Shown in pieces: positions 54,610 to 63,019 of a DNA stretch of 64,000 bases. The notes under the pieces were generated by a model. The model was given only the letters and a program-made list of their open reading frames with translations, searched no databases and was not told the origin of the DNA. Position 1 is the stretch's first letter. Each line of letters opens with the position of its first letter. The DNA lies in NCBI RefSeq assembly GCF_001667145.1, contig NZ_LZIF01000096.1, positions 41,085-105,084 of the forward strand, written 5' to 3'. Source of the stretch: Mycobacterium sp. 852002-51971_SCH5477799-a (GTDB taxonomy: Bacteria; Actinomycetota; Actinomycetes; Mycobacteriales; Mycobacteriaceae). The translations under genes were made by a program, and so were the position numbers.

Positions 54610-55743
54610 TCAGGCGATCTTTTGGCTCGGTTGCAGCACGAAATCCACCACGATGGCCGCCATGTCGTCGATTGCGTGGCGAGCGATCACCTCATACCCG
54701 TGGGTGCTCAGCGTGGGCAGGCACAGCAGGCCGGCGCGCGCGGTCAGCCCGTTCGCCTTGGAGTGCGACGCATCGGATTCGAACGCGCCCAGCGCGGCGG
54801 CCTGGGGAGACAGCTCGCGGTCGGTGGCGATTTTCAGCAGCCGGTCGGCAACCTCCTTGTCGTAGACACAGAGGGCGTCGCTGTAACCGATGATCGGGCC
54901 GCCGGCGACGCTGGTGTTGTATTCGCGTTCGGTGGGGCCGACTTCCAGGGCCAGGGTGAGGTCGCCGGGCAGGGTCGCGCTGGCGTACGTGCCGCCCACC
55001 CCGCCGACCTCCTCGTTGGTGGTGAACACCAGGTACACGTCGTCGGCGGGGCGTTGCCCCCGCTTGCGCAGTTGGCGCGCGGCGTGCAGCAACGCGGTCA
55101 CCGCGGCGCGGTCGTCGAGGAAGTAGGCGCCGACGTAGTCGCCGATCTCGACAACGGTTCTCTTGCTGCGGTCGACGCACACCCGGGTTCCGGCGTGCAC
55201 GCCCGCGGCGGTCAGCTCGTCGCTGCTGCGGCCGGTGAAAACGTAGACGTGGTCCCAATCCAGCGAACGGTCGCCCTGATCGGGCTTGGTCTCCCAGATT
55301 CGCGAGCTCTCCTTGGTGGTGTGCTCGGAGCCGAGAGTCAGGACGGCGGTGAGGGTTTCGTTGTCGCCCAGCACCGCAACCGGACCCAGTCCGAAGTTGC
55401 CCGGGTACATGGTGCCCAGCTGCGTCAGATGCAGTGTGCCGTCGGATTCCACACGCTTGACGATCATGGACAGTTCGTCCATGTGCGCCATCACCCGTGT
55501 CGCCGTGCCGGGGATGGATTTTGTGCGGTGGCGGTGGCTGGGCGCCCCGGTATCGCCGGCGGAAGGGTTGGCGGCGACGTAGCCGATCAGGTTGCCGGCG
55601 TCGTCGGTCCACATGTCGTCGACGACGGATTGCAGTTCGCGGGCGATCACGGCGCGTACCTCGTCCTCCTGCCCGCACGGCCCGTAGGTCAACAACAATT
55701 CTTGCAGCAGTTCGTCGGTGTATTCGCGATCGCGGTGCGCCAT
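54610..55743 (-). CDS. M42-family metalloaminopeptidase
   Basis: 377 residues. Dinuclear zinc peptidase of the glutamyl/deblocking aminopeptidase (FrvX/YsdC) family: AHMDELSMIV (first His and Asp), YFLDDRAAVTAL (bridging Asp), TTNEEVGGVGG (catalytic Glu and metal Glu), LEVGPTE and STHGYE (last His). Such enzymes form large tetrahedral assemblies that degrade oligopeptides. It follows the Rieske gene by 76 bp on the same strand and may share its promoter. Confidence 0.92.
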   Translation of the reverse strand: MAHRDREYTDELLQELLLTYGPCGQEDEVRAVIARELQSVVDDMWTDDAGNLIGYVAANPSAGDTGAPSHRHRTKSIPGTATRVMAHMDELSMIVKRVESDGTLHLTQLGTMYPGNFGLGPVAVLGDNETLTAVLTLGSEHTTKESSRIWETKPDQGDRSLDWDHVYVFTGRSSDELTAAGVHAGTRVCVDRSKRTVVEIGDYVGAYFLDDRAAVTALLHAARQLRKRGQRPADDVYLVFTTNEEVGGVGGTYASATLPGDLTLALEVGPTEREYNTSVAGGPIIGYSDALCVYDKEVADRLLKIATDRELSPQAAALGAFESDASHSKANGLTARAGLLCLPTLSTHGYEVIARHAIDDMAAIVVDFVLQPSQKIA

Positions 55744-55819
55744 CGGATCCTTTCCGTCACTGGGTTCAGAGCATCAGTACCCGCGCCGGCCTGCGCCTAC
55801 GCAACCGAAGGCGACGTCC

Positions 55820-56989
55820 CTAGGCGAGCGCGACGCCCAGTTCTTGGGCGAACACCTTGATCATGTGCTGGACCGCGATTTCATTGCGTCCGATGATCAT
55901 GTGGTCGTGCTGGCCGTGCCGGACGCCCTCGCCGCATTGGGGCAACATCGCAAAATCCTCGTCGCGCACGGCCGCGTGCACGCCTTCGTAGACCGCGTCG
56001 TAAGCCGCTCTCATCTCGTCGTTGGTGGCCGGGATTCGGCCCATCCAGCTGTGGCGGACCGTGCAGCGGGTCGGCTCACCGGCGGGCAATATGTCGATGA
56101 TCTCCACCCCCACCGGGCTGTTCGCCAGGATGAGATTCGGATACACCCAATAGATCACGCCCATGTTCGCCGACGGGTCGAGCGAAGCCGTGGGATCTGC
56201 ATTGACGTTGGTGATCCAGGTGAACGGAAACCCGATGCGGTGGTGCTTGCCGAACTCGTCGTAGACCATCGTGTTGGCCAGGGTGTTCTGCCCGATGAGG
56301 CTCTCGCCGTGCACGTAGGGGAAGTGATACCCCTCGGCGAAGGCCTCCAGTGCACCCTTCCACGACACCTCGGACGTGAATTCGCGCTGCGTGTGGTAGC
56401 CGTAGGATTCGTAGTTCCACAGCGCCAATTCGGTCCCAAAATCTCCGAGGTGCGCGTCGAGGTCGATGGCCGCATCGGCGGTCAACACCGCCCAGACAAA
56501 GCCGTGCCGCTCCTCGGAGGGCAGCTCGACCAGGCCGTAGTCCTTGACGTCCATCGAACCGAAGCCGGCCTTGCCGGGAACGGAGAACAGTTCACCGGTA
56601 TTGCGATACGTCCAGGCGTGATACGGGCAGACGAACCGCGAGGCGTTGCCCGAACCGCAGGCCGGCATCGCGCCGCGGTGCCGGCAGTAGTTGAGCAAGA
56701 CGTGGCTGGCTCCGGACCGGTCGCGGGTGACCAGCAGCGAATCGCCCAGCACCGAACGCACCACGTAGTCGTTCTTGTTCGGCACCTGCGCCGACGGGAC
56801 GATGGCCAGCGGCACCCTGCGCAGAATCTGCGATTCCTCGATCTCGGTGATCTTGGGGTCACGGTAGTAGTGCAACGGCACCCGCAGTTCGCGCTCGGCC
56901 AGGTCGGTCGTCTTGTTCAGGGCATGGCGCAGCCCCCGCCGCGTCAATGTCTCGTCGGTCCCGCTCACCGGCTTGTCGATCGTCGTCAC
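55820..56989 (-). CDS. Rieske non-heme iron oxygenase, large subunit
   Basis: 389 residues from GTG 56989, preferred for its AAGGGGA ribosome site over the 401-residue frame. The Rieske [2Fe-2S] ligands are Cys102, His104, Cys121 and His124 (CRH-x16-CPYH). The catalytic mononuclear iron motif is EAFAEGYHFPYVHG in the C-terminal domain, with two histidines. It resembles aromatic-ring-hydroxylating/carnitine-type oxygenase alpha subunits. No reductase gene is adjacent, so electrons come from elsewhere. A TetR gene is divergent, and the promoter carries a candidate operator. Confidence 0.93.
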   Translation of the reverse strand: MTTIDKPVSGTDETLTRRGLRHALNKTTDLAERELRVPLHYYRDPKITEIEESQILRRVPLAIVPSAQVPNKNDYVVRSVLGDSLLVTRDRSGASHVLLNYCRHRGAMPACGSGNASRFVCPYHAWTYRNTGELFSVPGKAGFGSMDVKDYGLVELPSEERHGFVWAVLTADAAIDLDAHLGDFGTELALWNYESYGYHTQREFTSEVSWKGALEAFAEGYHFPYVHGESLIGQNTLANTMVYDEFGKHHRIGFPFTWITNVNADPTASLDPSANMGVIYWVYPNLILANSPVGVEIIDILPAGEPTRCTVRHSWMGRIPATNDEMRAAYDAVYEGVHAAVRDEDFAMLPQCGEGVRHGQHDHMIIGRNEIAVQHMIKVFAQELGVALA

Positions 56990-57017
56990 CCTGGTCCCCT
57001 TCCCGGCATGCTTCGGA

Positions 57018-57048
57018 CCATACAATCACTACTAGTTGTATTGTCAAG
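57018..57048. promoter_or_regulatory. Promoter of Rieske gene with embedded inverted repeat
   Basis: On the minus strand TTGACA (57048-57043) is followed 19 nt later by TATGGT (57023-57018), a sigma-A-like promoter with a slightly long spacer. Inside it lies ATACAA, 10 nt, TTGTAT (57021-57042), an inverted repeat suited to a TetR dimer. The divergent TetR gene begins 32 bp away and would probably repress both genes. Confidence 0.55.
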
Positions 57049-57079
57049 AACGGCGCCCCGTGTGTGCGACGATCACGCA

Positions 57080-57688
57080 ATGCGCCGGCACGGCTGGTCG
57101 GGTGACATCCCGGCCGATGACAATGAGGCGGTCGCGCGCATCCTGCGCGCGACGCGCAGCGCCATCGACGCGCGTGGGACCGTGAGCGTCTCCGAGGTCG
57201 CTTCGACTCTCGGCGTGACGCGCCAGACGATTTACCGCTACTTCCCCACCCACGAGGCGCTGTTGGGTGCGACGGCACTGTCCTGTGTGGACGGGTTCTT
57301 GGATCGGCTTGCGGCGCACCTGGATTCGATCACCGACCCGACCGAGGCCGTGGTGGAGGGTATTGCCTACACGTTTGAGCAACTCGCGCATGACAGGTAC
57401 CTCGGCCTGGTGTTCCAGCCCGGCAAGGCCAGCGCGTTTACCGCAGGCGTCACGTCGGACGTGGCCATTTCGTTCGGTCGGTCGATCCTGCAGCGATTCG
57501 AAGTCGACTGGGCCGCAGCGGGATTCGCCGACAACAGGCTTGACGAACTGGTCGAGTTCATGCTGCGCACCGTGCAGTCACTGATCGTGGACCCGGGCCG
57601 TCCACCACGCACCGGACACGAGCTGCGACGGTTCCTGCAGGATTGGATCGCACCGTCGGTGCGCGCCCACGCCGCGGTCGAGCGCTGA
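57080..57688 (+). CDS. TetR-family regulator divergent from Rieske gene
   Basis: 202 residues from ATG 57080; a GTG at 57062 is possible. The DNA-binding helix-turn-helix is VSVSEVASTLGVTRQTIYRY followed by FPTHEALLGATA (about 40-71). The C-terminal ligand-binding domain (about 75-195) ends in a dimer interface. Ligand unknown; the Rieske substrate or product is a reasonable guess. It shares a 90-bp divergent region with the Rieske gene and lies 113 bp from the convergent CocE-like gene. Confidence 0.92.
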   Translation: MRRHGWSGDIPADDNEAVARILRATRSAIDARGTVSVSEVASTLGVTRQTIYRYFPTHEALLGATALSCVDGFLDRLAAHLDSITDPTEAVVEGIAYTFEQLAHDRYLGLVFQPGKASAFTAGVTSDVAISFGRSILQRFEVDWAAAGFADNRLDELVEFMLRTVQSLIVDPGRPPRTGHELRRFLQDWIAPSVRAHAAVER

Positions 57689-57801
57689 GGCACCACGGTT
57701 TGGCGGCGAAGGCGGCCAGCCCTCGTTGGCGTCCTCGAGGCGAACCCCCGCGACGACGAATCGCCGCTCGATCGGCCCGCCACATCGACTCTTGACCAGT
57801 G

Positions 57802-59691
57802 TCAGCTCACGGCGTCCGGGTCTGCCAACGAGATCAGGATGTGCGACGGCGTCGGCCCACCCTGGTGCAATTGGTAGCGCCCCCCGGCCAAGGCTCTGCG
57901 GGCGGGCTTGCTGGGCACCAGATGCGGAAAGTCATAGGTGGTGATCGTCAGGCGCAGTCGGTGGCCCGCGGCGATCAACGCGGCCGTCGGAAAGATCTCC
58001 ACGTCGTAGCGGGTCAGCTCCCCCGGCACGACGGGCTGGGCGGCCGATCGGGTGCTGAGGTGCTGCGGCCGCAACACGGTGCCATCGGGCAGGTACCAAG
58101 TGCGGTCGGCGTCCAGCTTTCGGTGCGAGCCCAGCAGCGCGCCCTGGGTCAGCGGGCGGCTCGCCCCGTCGGGGGCGACGGCGTCGAGGTGGGCGACCCA
58201 TACTGTCTCGGTGGTGGTGGCCGTCGCGTGGATGGTCAGCGCGATCGGCCCGGCCACCAGCTTTGCCTCGCCGAACGGCTCGGTGGTGTAGGTCAGCGCG
58301 CCGCGCTGCAGGCGGCGGTTGTCCTGGTCATAGCGGATGCTGCGGCCCCGTTGGGAGAACATGAAGCTGTTCAAACCCAGCGACCACTGCTCCAGGCTGC
58401 GACCGGACAGAGGTCCGCGCGCCACGTAGGTGAGTGGCGCCACGGTGTTCTCCGGCGAGGCGTCCGGGCTCAGACGGCCAGCGTCGGACAGGTAGAAGCG
58501 CGTGGGCGTTGCCTCGGCGAGCGGATAGTTGTCGGCGCGATACCACTGTGAGCTTCCAATTGCTTGGAAGGCCAACGGCTTGCCGCAAATGGCCGCATCG
58601 GCGTCTTCCTTGAGCCAGCGGTCGAACCAGCGCAACTGCAGCGCGTTGAGGTGCAATCCGCCATGGTTCGACACGTGATACCAGGGGCCCATCATCAGTC
58701 GGATCCGATCCGATACCGGCTGACCCGGTTCCATCGGTGCGTCGTCAGGCCGGCCGGCGGCCGCATTCTGCAGGGCGGCGTAGTTCAGCGGCGCACCGCG
58801 TTGGAACGCGTCGTGCCATCCGCCGACGAGGAAGGTCGCGACCCCGTTGTCGGCGACCTTGGACAGGACCAACCCCGGACTCATCGCGTCCCAGAATGGA
58901 CCGTCATAGGCGGTTTCGCCGCCGGCGACGACCTCGGCGATCAAGGGTCGGAAATAGCGCCGCTGGTCGCGTCCGCGCTGCCGAACCGCGGCGAGGCCGC
59001 CGGACCGCGGTCGCGCGTGACCGCCGCGGGCGAGCCACTCCAGCGTCGGGTTGACCACGTTGAGCAGCGTGTAGACGGACCCATATCCGCGGACCGCGTG
59101 CAAGTGCGGCACACCGCCCATCGTGGCGGCGTCGCGATAGAAATCGCGTGCCGCCATCACCGGGAAGATCGCCTTCAGCGGCGAGTCCGGGCCGACCGCG
59201 GCCGCCGTGAACAGCTGGTTGATCGCGAGGTAGGACAGCCCGACCATGCCGACTCGGCCATTCGCGTTTGGCAACGTGGACGCCCACTGGACCAATTCCA
59301 CGCCGTCCTGCGTCTGCCGCTCGCCGCACATTTCGAACGAACCACCCGAGGACCCGGTCCCGCGAACGTCGACCATCACCTCGATGTAGCCGCGCTTGAT
59401 CAGGTAGGGAGCCGCACCGCCGCCAATCTGGGCGGCCGGCGGTGGCGCCTTTTTGCCGTAGGGCGTGATCGACAGCAGCACGGGAAACGGGCCCGCGGCG
59501 GGCTGTCCGGTCTCCGGCACCGTGGGGTAATGAATATCCGCCCGCAGGTCGACACCGTCGGTCATGGGCACGGCGACGTTGTGACGAACGCCCACGCCGT
59601 ACGCCGCCGGGGGCGGCGTCCATTCCGGCGCGAACGGCGACGGGCTGGTCTTGCGAGCGCGGGGCGTACGCCTCAATCGCCGACTGGCCAT
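57802..59691 (-). CDS. CocE/NonD-family serine hydrolase (X-Pro dipeptidyl-peptidase-like)
   Basis: 629 residues from ATG 59691; the frame extends 18 codons further. N-terminal alpha/beta-hydrolase of the peptidase S15 family: oxyanion region SITPYGK, VDVRGTGSSGG and nucleophile Ser153 in GMVGLSYLAIN. Catalytic Asp in VGGWHDAF and His in GPWYHVSNHGG follow, then the C-terminal jelly-roll (LNSFMFSQRG onwards). GLSYLA departs from the common GxSYxG. No signal peptide is evident. The substrate (acyl ester, cocaine-like ester or peptide) is unknown. Confidence 0.9.
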   Translation of the reverse strand: MASRRLRRTPRARKTSPSPFAPEWTPPPAAYGVGVRHNVAVPMTDGVDLRADIHYPTVPETGQPAAGPFPVLLSITPYGKKAPPPAAQIGGGAAPYLIKRGYIEVMVDVRGTGSSGGSFEMCGERQTQDGVELVQWASTLPNANGRVGMVGLSYLAINQLFTAAAVGPDSPLKAIFPVMAARDFYRDAATMGGVPHLHAVRGYGSVYTLLNVVNPTLEWLARGGHARPRSGGLAAVRQRGRDQRRYFRPLIAEVVAGGETAYDGPFWDAMSPGLVLSKVADNGVATFLVGGWHDAFQRGAPLNYAALQNAAAGRPDDAPMEPGQPVSDRIRLMMGPWYHVSNHGGLHLNALQLRWFDRWLKEDADAAICGKPLAFQAIGSSQWYRADNYPLAEATPTRFYLSDAGRLSPDASPENTVAPLTYVARGPLSGRSLEQWSLGLNSFMFSQRGRSIRYDQDNRRLQRGALTYTTEPFGEAKLVAGPIALTIHATATTTETVWVAHLDAVAPDGASRPLTQGALLGSHRKLDADRTWYLPDGTVLRPQHLSTRSAAQPVVPGELTRYDVEIFPTAALIAAGHRLRLTITTYDFPHLVPSKPARRALAGGRYQLHQGGPTPSHILISLADPDAVS

Positions 59692-59928
59692 CAGAACGTT
59701 TTGACCACGGTCGGAAGTCGATCGTGATCCCGTCCATCTCACCATCAGCAGCTCCCCCTGAGGCTCGCGGCGGCATCGCCCGAATTACACCAAGAACTTA
59801 GAGCAATGCGTTCTGTCGGGCTGAGGGGCATCGAGGATCGCAGGGACACTTGCCGCATAGAAGATAGTGCTCTTGACGTGGCGCGGCTCGGCGGCGGGCG
59901 ACGCAGAACTGGTAGCCTGTGTGGCACT

Positions 59929-60375
59929 GTGAGTTTCGGACTGAGAATGCCGTCACGGTGGTTACCACGGCGATCTGTGTTGGCCATCGTTGCTGCGCTT
60001 GCTCTTGTCGCCACTGTCCTTGGTTGCGGTGCGGTGCACGCCCAGATGGCGGCCCTCGCATCGCAGTCGTCGTCGACGGCCCCGTCGGCCGGTCCGGATT
60101 CGGGGCCAACGCAGCTACACAGCGCAGCGGCGCCTGTTCGTAGGCTTGGCGTCGGATCCACCGTGAACGATGACAAAGCGTTCAGAAGCGCTGGGTTAAA
60201 GCGTGATCGGGCAACCACTTTGGCGCTTTCTACACCGCGAGGGTCCGACTCTGCGACACCACCATCGGTTGGCACCGTTCGTTCTGAGCAGCGGGCCGAC
60301 ACGCCCGCACGGGCGCCGATACACAGATCCGTCGTACACGATCTTCTGATTCAATTCTGCGTCGCCCGTTGCTGA
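59929..60375 (+). CDS. Putative lipoprotein, possibly degenerate
   Basis: 148 residues from GTG 59929; ATG 59947 (MPSRWLPRRSVLAIVAALAL) is an alternative. The N-terminus looks like a real signal peptide with lipobox VLGC (about 29-32), followed by a Ser/Thr/Pro-rich linker. The second half has no recognisable domain and ends QFCVARC. Codon use in the second half is weaker than in neighbouring genes. An opposite-strand frame overlaps it. It may be a decayed or very young gene. Confidence 0.35.
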   Translation: MSFGLRMPSRWLPRRSVLAIVAALALVATVLGCGAVHAQMAALASQSSSTAPSAGPDSGPTQLHSAAAPVRRLGVGSTVNDDKAFRSAGLKRDRATTLALSTPRGSDSATPPSVGTVRSEQRADTPARAPIHRSVVHDLLIQFCVARC

Positions 60376-60688
60376 TTGAGCCTGGCCGCTCGTCTGCGCA
60401 CAGTGCCATTGCGGCAGGTCGACGCTAGCCGGTACTAGCTGCAGGTCCTTCGCGTCCGCGGCCGAATCATCGTTGCCGCCTACCCGGCAATGCCGCAGGG
60501 TTTCACCGTGAAGCGACGGCCCGTCGATGTCGTGCTTCACATTGTCGCCGTCGCGCGTTGCGAAAACACGCACTTGTTTCATCACTTGCTTTGCTGACCA
60601 ACCGTTGTGCCCCACGTCGCCAGCGTGAATTCGATGCCATACATCGCCAGGTCGGTTAGCGGACTCAACCAAGAAATCAGGGATAGAC
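60376..60688. other. 313-bp region upstream of PPE gene
   Basis: No plus-strand gene recognised. A minus-strand frame (roughly 60196-60685) reads without stops but lacks a ribosome site, and I do not recognise it. AGGGAT near 60680 serves the PPE start. Confidence 0.4.
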
Positions 60689-62062
60689 ATGGATTTTGGC
60701 GCACTACCACCAGAGATCAACTCCGGGCGGATGTACATGGGACCCGGTCCCGGGACCTTACTGGCCGCCGCCACCGGCTGGGAGTCGCTGGCCGCAGAGC
60801 TGGCTGAGGCCGCCAGCAGCTATCAGAGGGTGATCGCCAGCCTCACCGACGAGCCCTGGCTGGGGCCGGCGTCGATGTCGATGTCGGCTGCCGTGATGCC
60901 CTACATAGCGTGGATGGCGGGAACCGCCGAACAATGTGGGCAGGCGGCCACCCAGGCCACGGCCGCTGCAGCAGCCTTCGAAACCGCCTACGCGATGACG
61001 GTGCCGCCTCCTTTGGTCGCGGCCAATCGCGCTCGCCTTCTGCTGTTGATTCAGACCAACATCTTCGGGCAGAACACCCCGGCCATCATGGCGACTGAGG
61101 CCGAATACAGCGAGATGTGGGCCCAAGACGCCGCCGCGATGTACAGCTACGCCGCGAACTCCGCCTCGGCATCACGATTTTCGCCGGTATTGGCGCCGCC
61201 GCAGTCGACCAATCCGGCCGGCCTCACCGGCCACATCGGCGCCGTCACTCATGCGGCAGCCCAGTCCGGTAGTGCCGCACAGTCAACGGCGTCGCAATGG
61301 GTTTCGGCAGTGCCCCAGACGTTGCAAGGCCTCTCGACGCCAGGCTCCTCCTCGAGCGTCGGTTTGCCGCAGGCGGCGATGGGCACCGGAGCGTCACTGG
61401 GGGCGTCGGGAGCCTCCGCCCCATTCAGTTCACTGTCGAGTTTGACCGGCGCCTCGGGCAAGGGTGCGGCGAAGAGCGCGAGCACCGGAGCGGGCGCCGC
61501 CTCGGGACTGGCCTCGGCGCTCGCCGCCGCACCCGCAGCGGACGGAGCCGCGGCCGGACTGGCATCCGAGGCGGCCGGGTACGGAGCCGACGGCGCCGGC
61601 CTGATCGCCGACGGCGGTGGAATCGGCATAGACCTCTACGGACTCGATTTGGATTACCAGGGATTGGCTCTGGATGAAGCGGGCGCCGGTTCCATTTTGG
61701 GGGCCGAGGGCAGCGCCGGAATAGCGGGCATGGGCGGCCTGGGCGCTCCGACTGGTTTGGGAAACCTCGAGCCGCTGGCGGGACTGGGTCAGGGCGCCTC
61801 GGCGAGCGTGGGCCAAGCCAGCTCACTCAGCACCTTATCCGTACCGCCGAGTTGGGCGGCGACGGTTTCGTCGGTCACTCCGTTGCATGCCCTCAACGGC
61901 GGCGCCATGCCGGGAGGATGGGCCGCCGCAGCCGCCCCCTCGCCCGGTGCCACTGTGTCCAAAATGCCTCTGGGCGGCATGGTCGGCCGCGAATCGGAGG
62001 GCGCGGTTCAACGCGTCGGCCTGCGCGTCTCGCTCATTCCGCACTCTCCGGTGGCCGGGTAA
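60689..62062 (+). CDS. PPE family protein, SVP subgroup
   Basis: 457 residues. The N-terminal PPE domain (about 1-175) starts [20 protein letters not shown], with PPE at 7-9 and WLG (WxG) at 57-59. An Ala/Gly/Ser-rich middle follows, with an acidic [15 protein letters not shown] segment, then SVPPSW at 384-389 and the usual SVP ending ([14 protein letters not shown]...). There is no adjacent PE gene, so it would need a partner encoded elsewhere. A 98-residue secreted protein gene follows by 64 bp. Confidence 0.92.
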   Translation: MDFGALPPEINSGRMYMGPGPGTLLAAATGWESLAAELAEAASSYQRVIASLTDEPWLGPASMSMSAAVMPYIAWMAGTAEQCGQAATQATAAAAAFETAYAMTVPPPLVAANRARLLLLIQTNIFGQNTPAIMATEAEYSEMWAQDAAAMYSYAANSASASRFSPVLAPPQSTNPAGLTGHIGAVTHAAAQSGSAAQSTASQWVSAVPQTLQGLSTPGSSSSVGLPQAAMGTGASLGASGASAPFSSLSSLTGASGKGAAKSASTGAGAASGLASALAAAPAADGAAAGLASEAAGYGADGAGLIADGGGIGIDLYGLDLDYQGLALDEAGAGSILGAEGSAGIAGMGGLGAPTGLGNLEPLAGLGQGASASVGQASSLSTLSVPPSWAATVSSVTPLHALNGGAMPGGWAAAAAPSPGATVSKMPLGGMVGRESEGAVQRVGLRVSLIPHSPVAG

Positions 62063-62126
62063 AGCACCGAATCAGCCATCACATCGTCAAAGTACGTACA
62101 AGTTCTCGACTGAAAAGGAATCCACG

Positions 62127-62423
62127 ATGGCCACGCCACCCGGGCCGCACGAACTTCGAAACCCGATCGTGCAGCCCCCGCACGTTCGAAAACCGTTGCC
62201 TTTCATCACAAAAGCGCTGACATGCACCGGCCTGGCCGTAGCGTACTTGACCTCAGCGCTGACGCCTGCCGGCGCCGATCCAGGTCCGAGTGGCGGCGAC
62301 CCCGACACATTCGGCGGGCTGAGCTGCAGCTGCACCGAGGCCGCCCCGGCAGACAGCCCGGCGCTAAAACGACAGATCCGCCGGGGAATACAGCAAGGGT
62401 TAGCGATCGGGCAGCGCGACTAG
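62127..62423 (+). CDS. Small secreted protein of unknown function
   Basis: 98 residues from ATG 62127 with AAAAGGA upstream. A short basic N-region (about 1-28) leads to a hydrophobic segment (LTCTGLAVAYLTSALTPAGA), predicted signal peptide with cleavage after AGA. The mature part is about 50 residues with DPDTFGGLSCSCTE, two close cysteines (CSC) that could bind metal or form a disulfide, and a basic C-terminal helix (LKRQIRRGIQQGLAIGQRD). No function known. Proximity suggests possible co-transcription with the PPE gene. Confidence 0.7.
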   Translation: MATPPGPHELRNPIVQPPHVRKPLPFITKALTCTGLAVAYLTSALTPAGADPGPSGGDPDTFGGLSCSCTEAAPADSPALKRQIRRGIQQGLAIGQRD

Positions 62424-62450
62424 GATCTCCACCAACTCTCGGCCCGCTGT

Positions 62451-62837
62451 TCAAGTCAACGGAAGCGTAAGCAATGGCGAGGCGGTTGGTTGGCTCGATC
62501 CTCGACCGGGTTCGTTGGTCAGCGCCAATGCCGTGCTGTGTCCGAGGTCCCCGATCACCGCGGTGGTGGATGGCTTCACGGTCTCGGTGTCCGCCACGAT
62601 GTCGCGGGGGCGCTCGACATTGCTGGCACCGTAACGCGATTCGCGCTCCGTAGCGGCCTGCTCGGATCGGACCCGATCGATGGCGCGCCGGTGGGTCAGC
62701 ATGAGAATCCACGCCAGCGCGCTTCCAGCGGCCGGGTCATAATCGCCGGCGTTGCGCCAGATTTGCAGATACAGCTCTTGGGTCGTTTCCTCGCTGTAGT
62801 TCGCATCACGAAGGATCTTGAAGACCAATCCGAACCG
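62451..62837 (-). pseudogene. sigK'-'rskA fusion remnant
   Basis: From about 62837 downward the frame encodes [20 protein letters not shown], then [20 protein letters not shown] and [20 protein letters not shown], matching sigma-K from late region 1.2 through region 2. Upstream a TGA (62838-62840) replaces the sigma-K N-terminus. After VAD at about 62589 it passes in frame into [20 protein letters not shown] and EPGRGSSQP...LPLT, matching the C-terminal end of RskA (VTPSTTATLTDLG-STALAF, EPG-GS-QPT, LPLG). Sigma region 4 and most of RskA are gone. It cannot be a functional sigma factor; the fusion could conceivably be translated. Confidence 0.85.
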
Positions 62838-62953
62838 TCAACGGCCAGGGCAACACCTTAACGTCAATAACGCCGGTGTGGTGTGCGGCGGGGTGCCCAC
62901 CGCGAACGCGACGGTCTACATGATCGACACCGTCTTGATGCCGCCGGCCTAAC
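62835..62953 (+). pseudogene. 3' fragment of an MPT70/MPT83-type fasciclin gene, frameshifted
   Basis: TVNGQGNTL (62835-62861) then, one base shifted, LNVNNAGVVCGGVPTANATV followed by YMIDTVLMPPA and TAA at 62951-62953. This matches the C-terminus of MPT70/MPT83 (VTGQGNSLKVGNADVVCGGV...TVYMIDSVLMPPA). Loss of one A near 62860 accounts for the shift. The 5' part of the gene is missing: the homology begins within 3 bp of where the sigK homology starts on the other strand. Confidence 0.85.
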
Positions 62954-63019
62954 GCCCTCGCGCCCGGCCAAGCCACGTTGGCAGCGCCCAGGCGCCGGTT
63001 CGTGATGCGGCTGACGAGG

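Noticed and set aside
60196..60774. Minus-strand 192-codon hypothetical protein
   Set aside because: No ribosome site, overlaps the PPE start and a plausible plus-strand signal peptide, no recognised domain; kept only as a finding.
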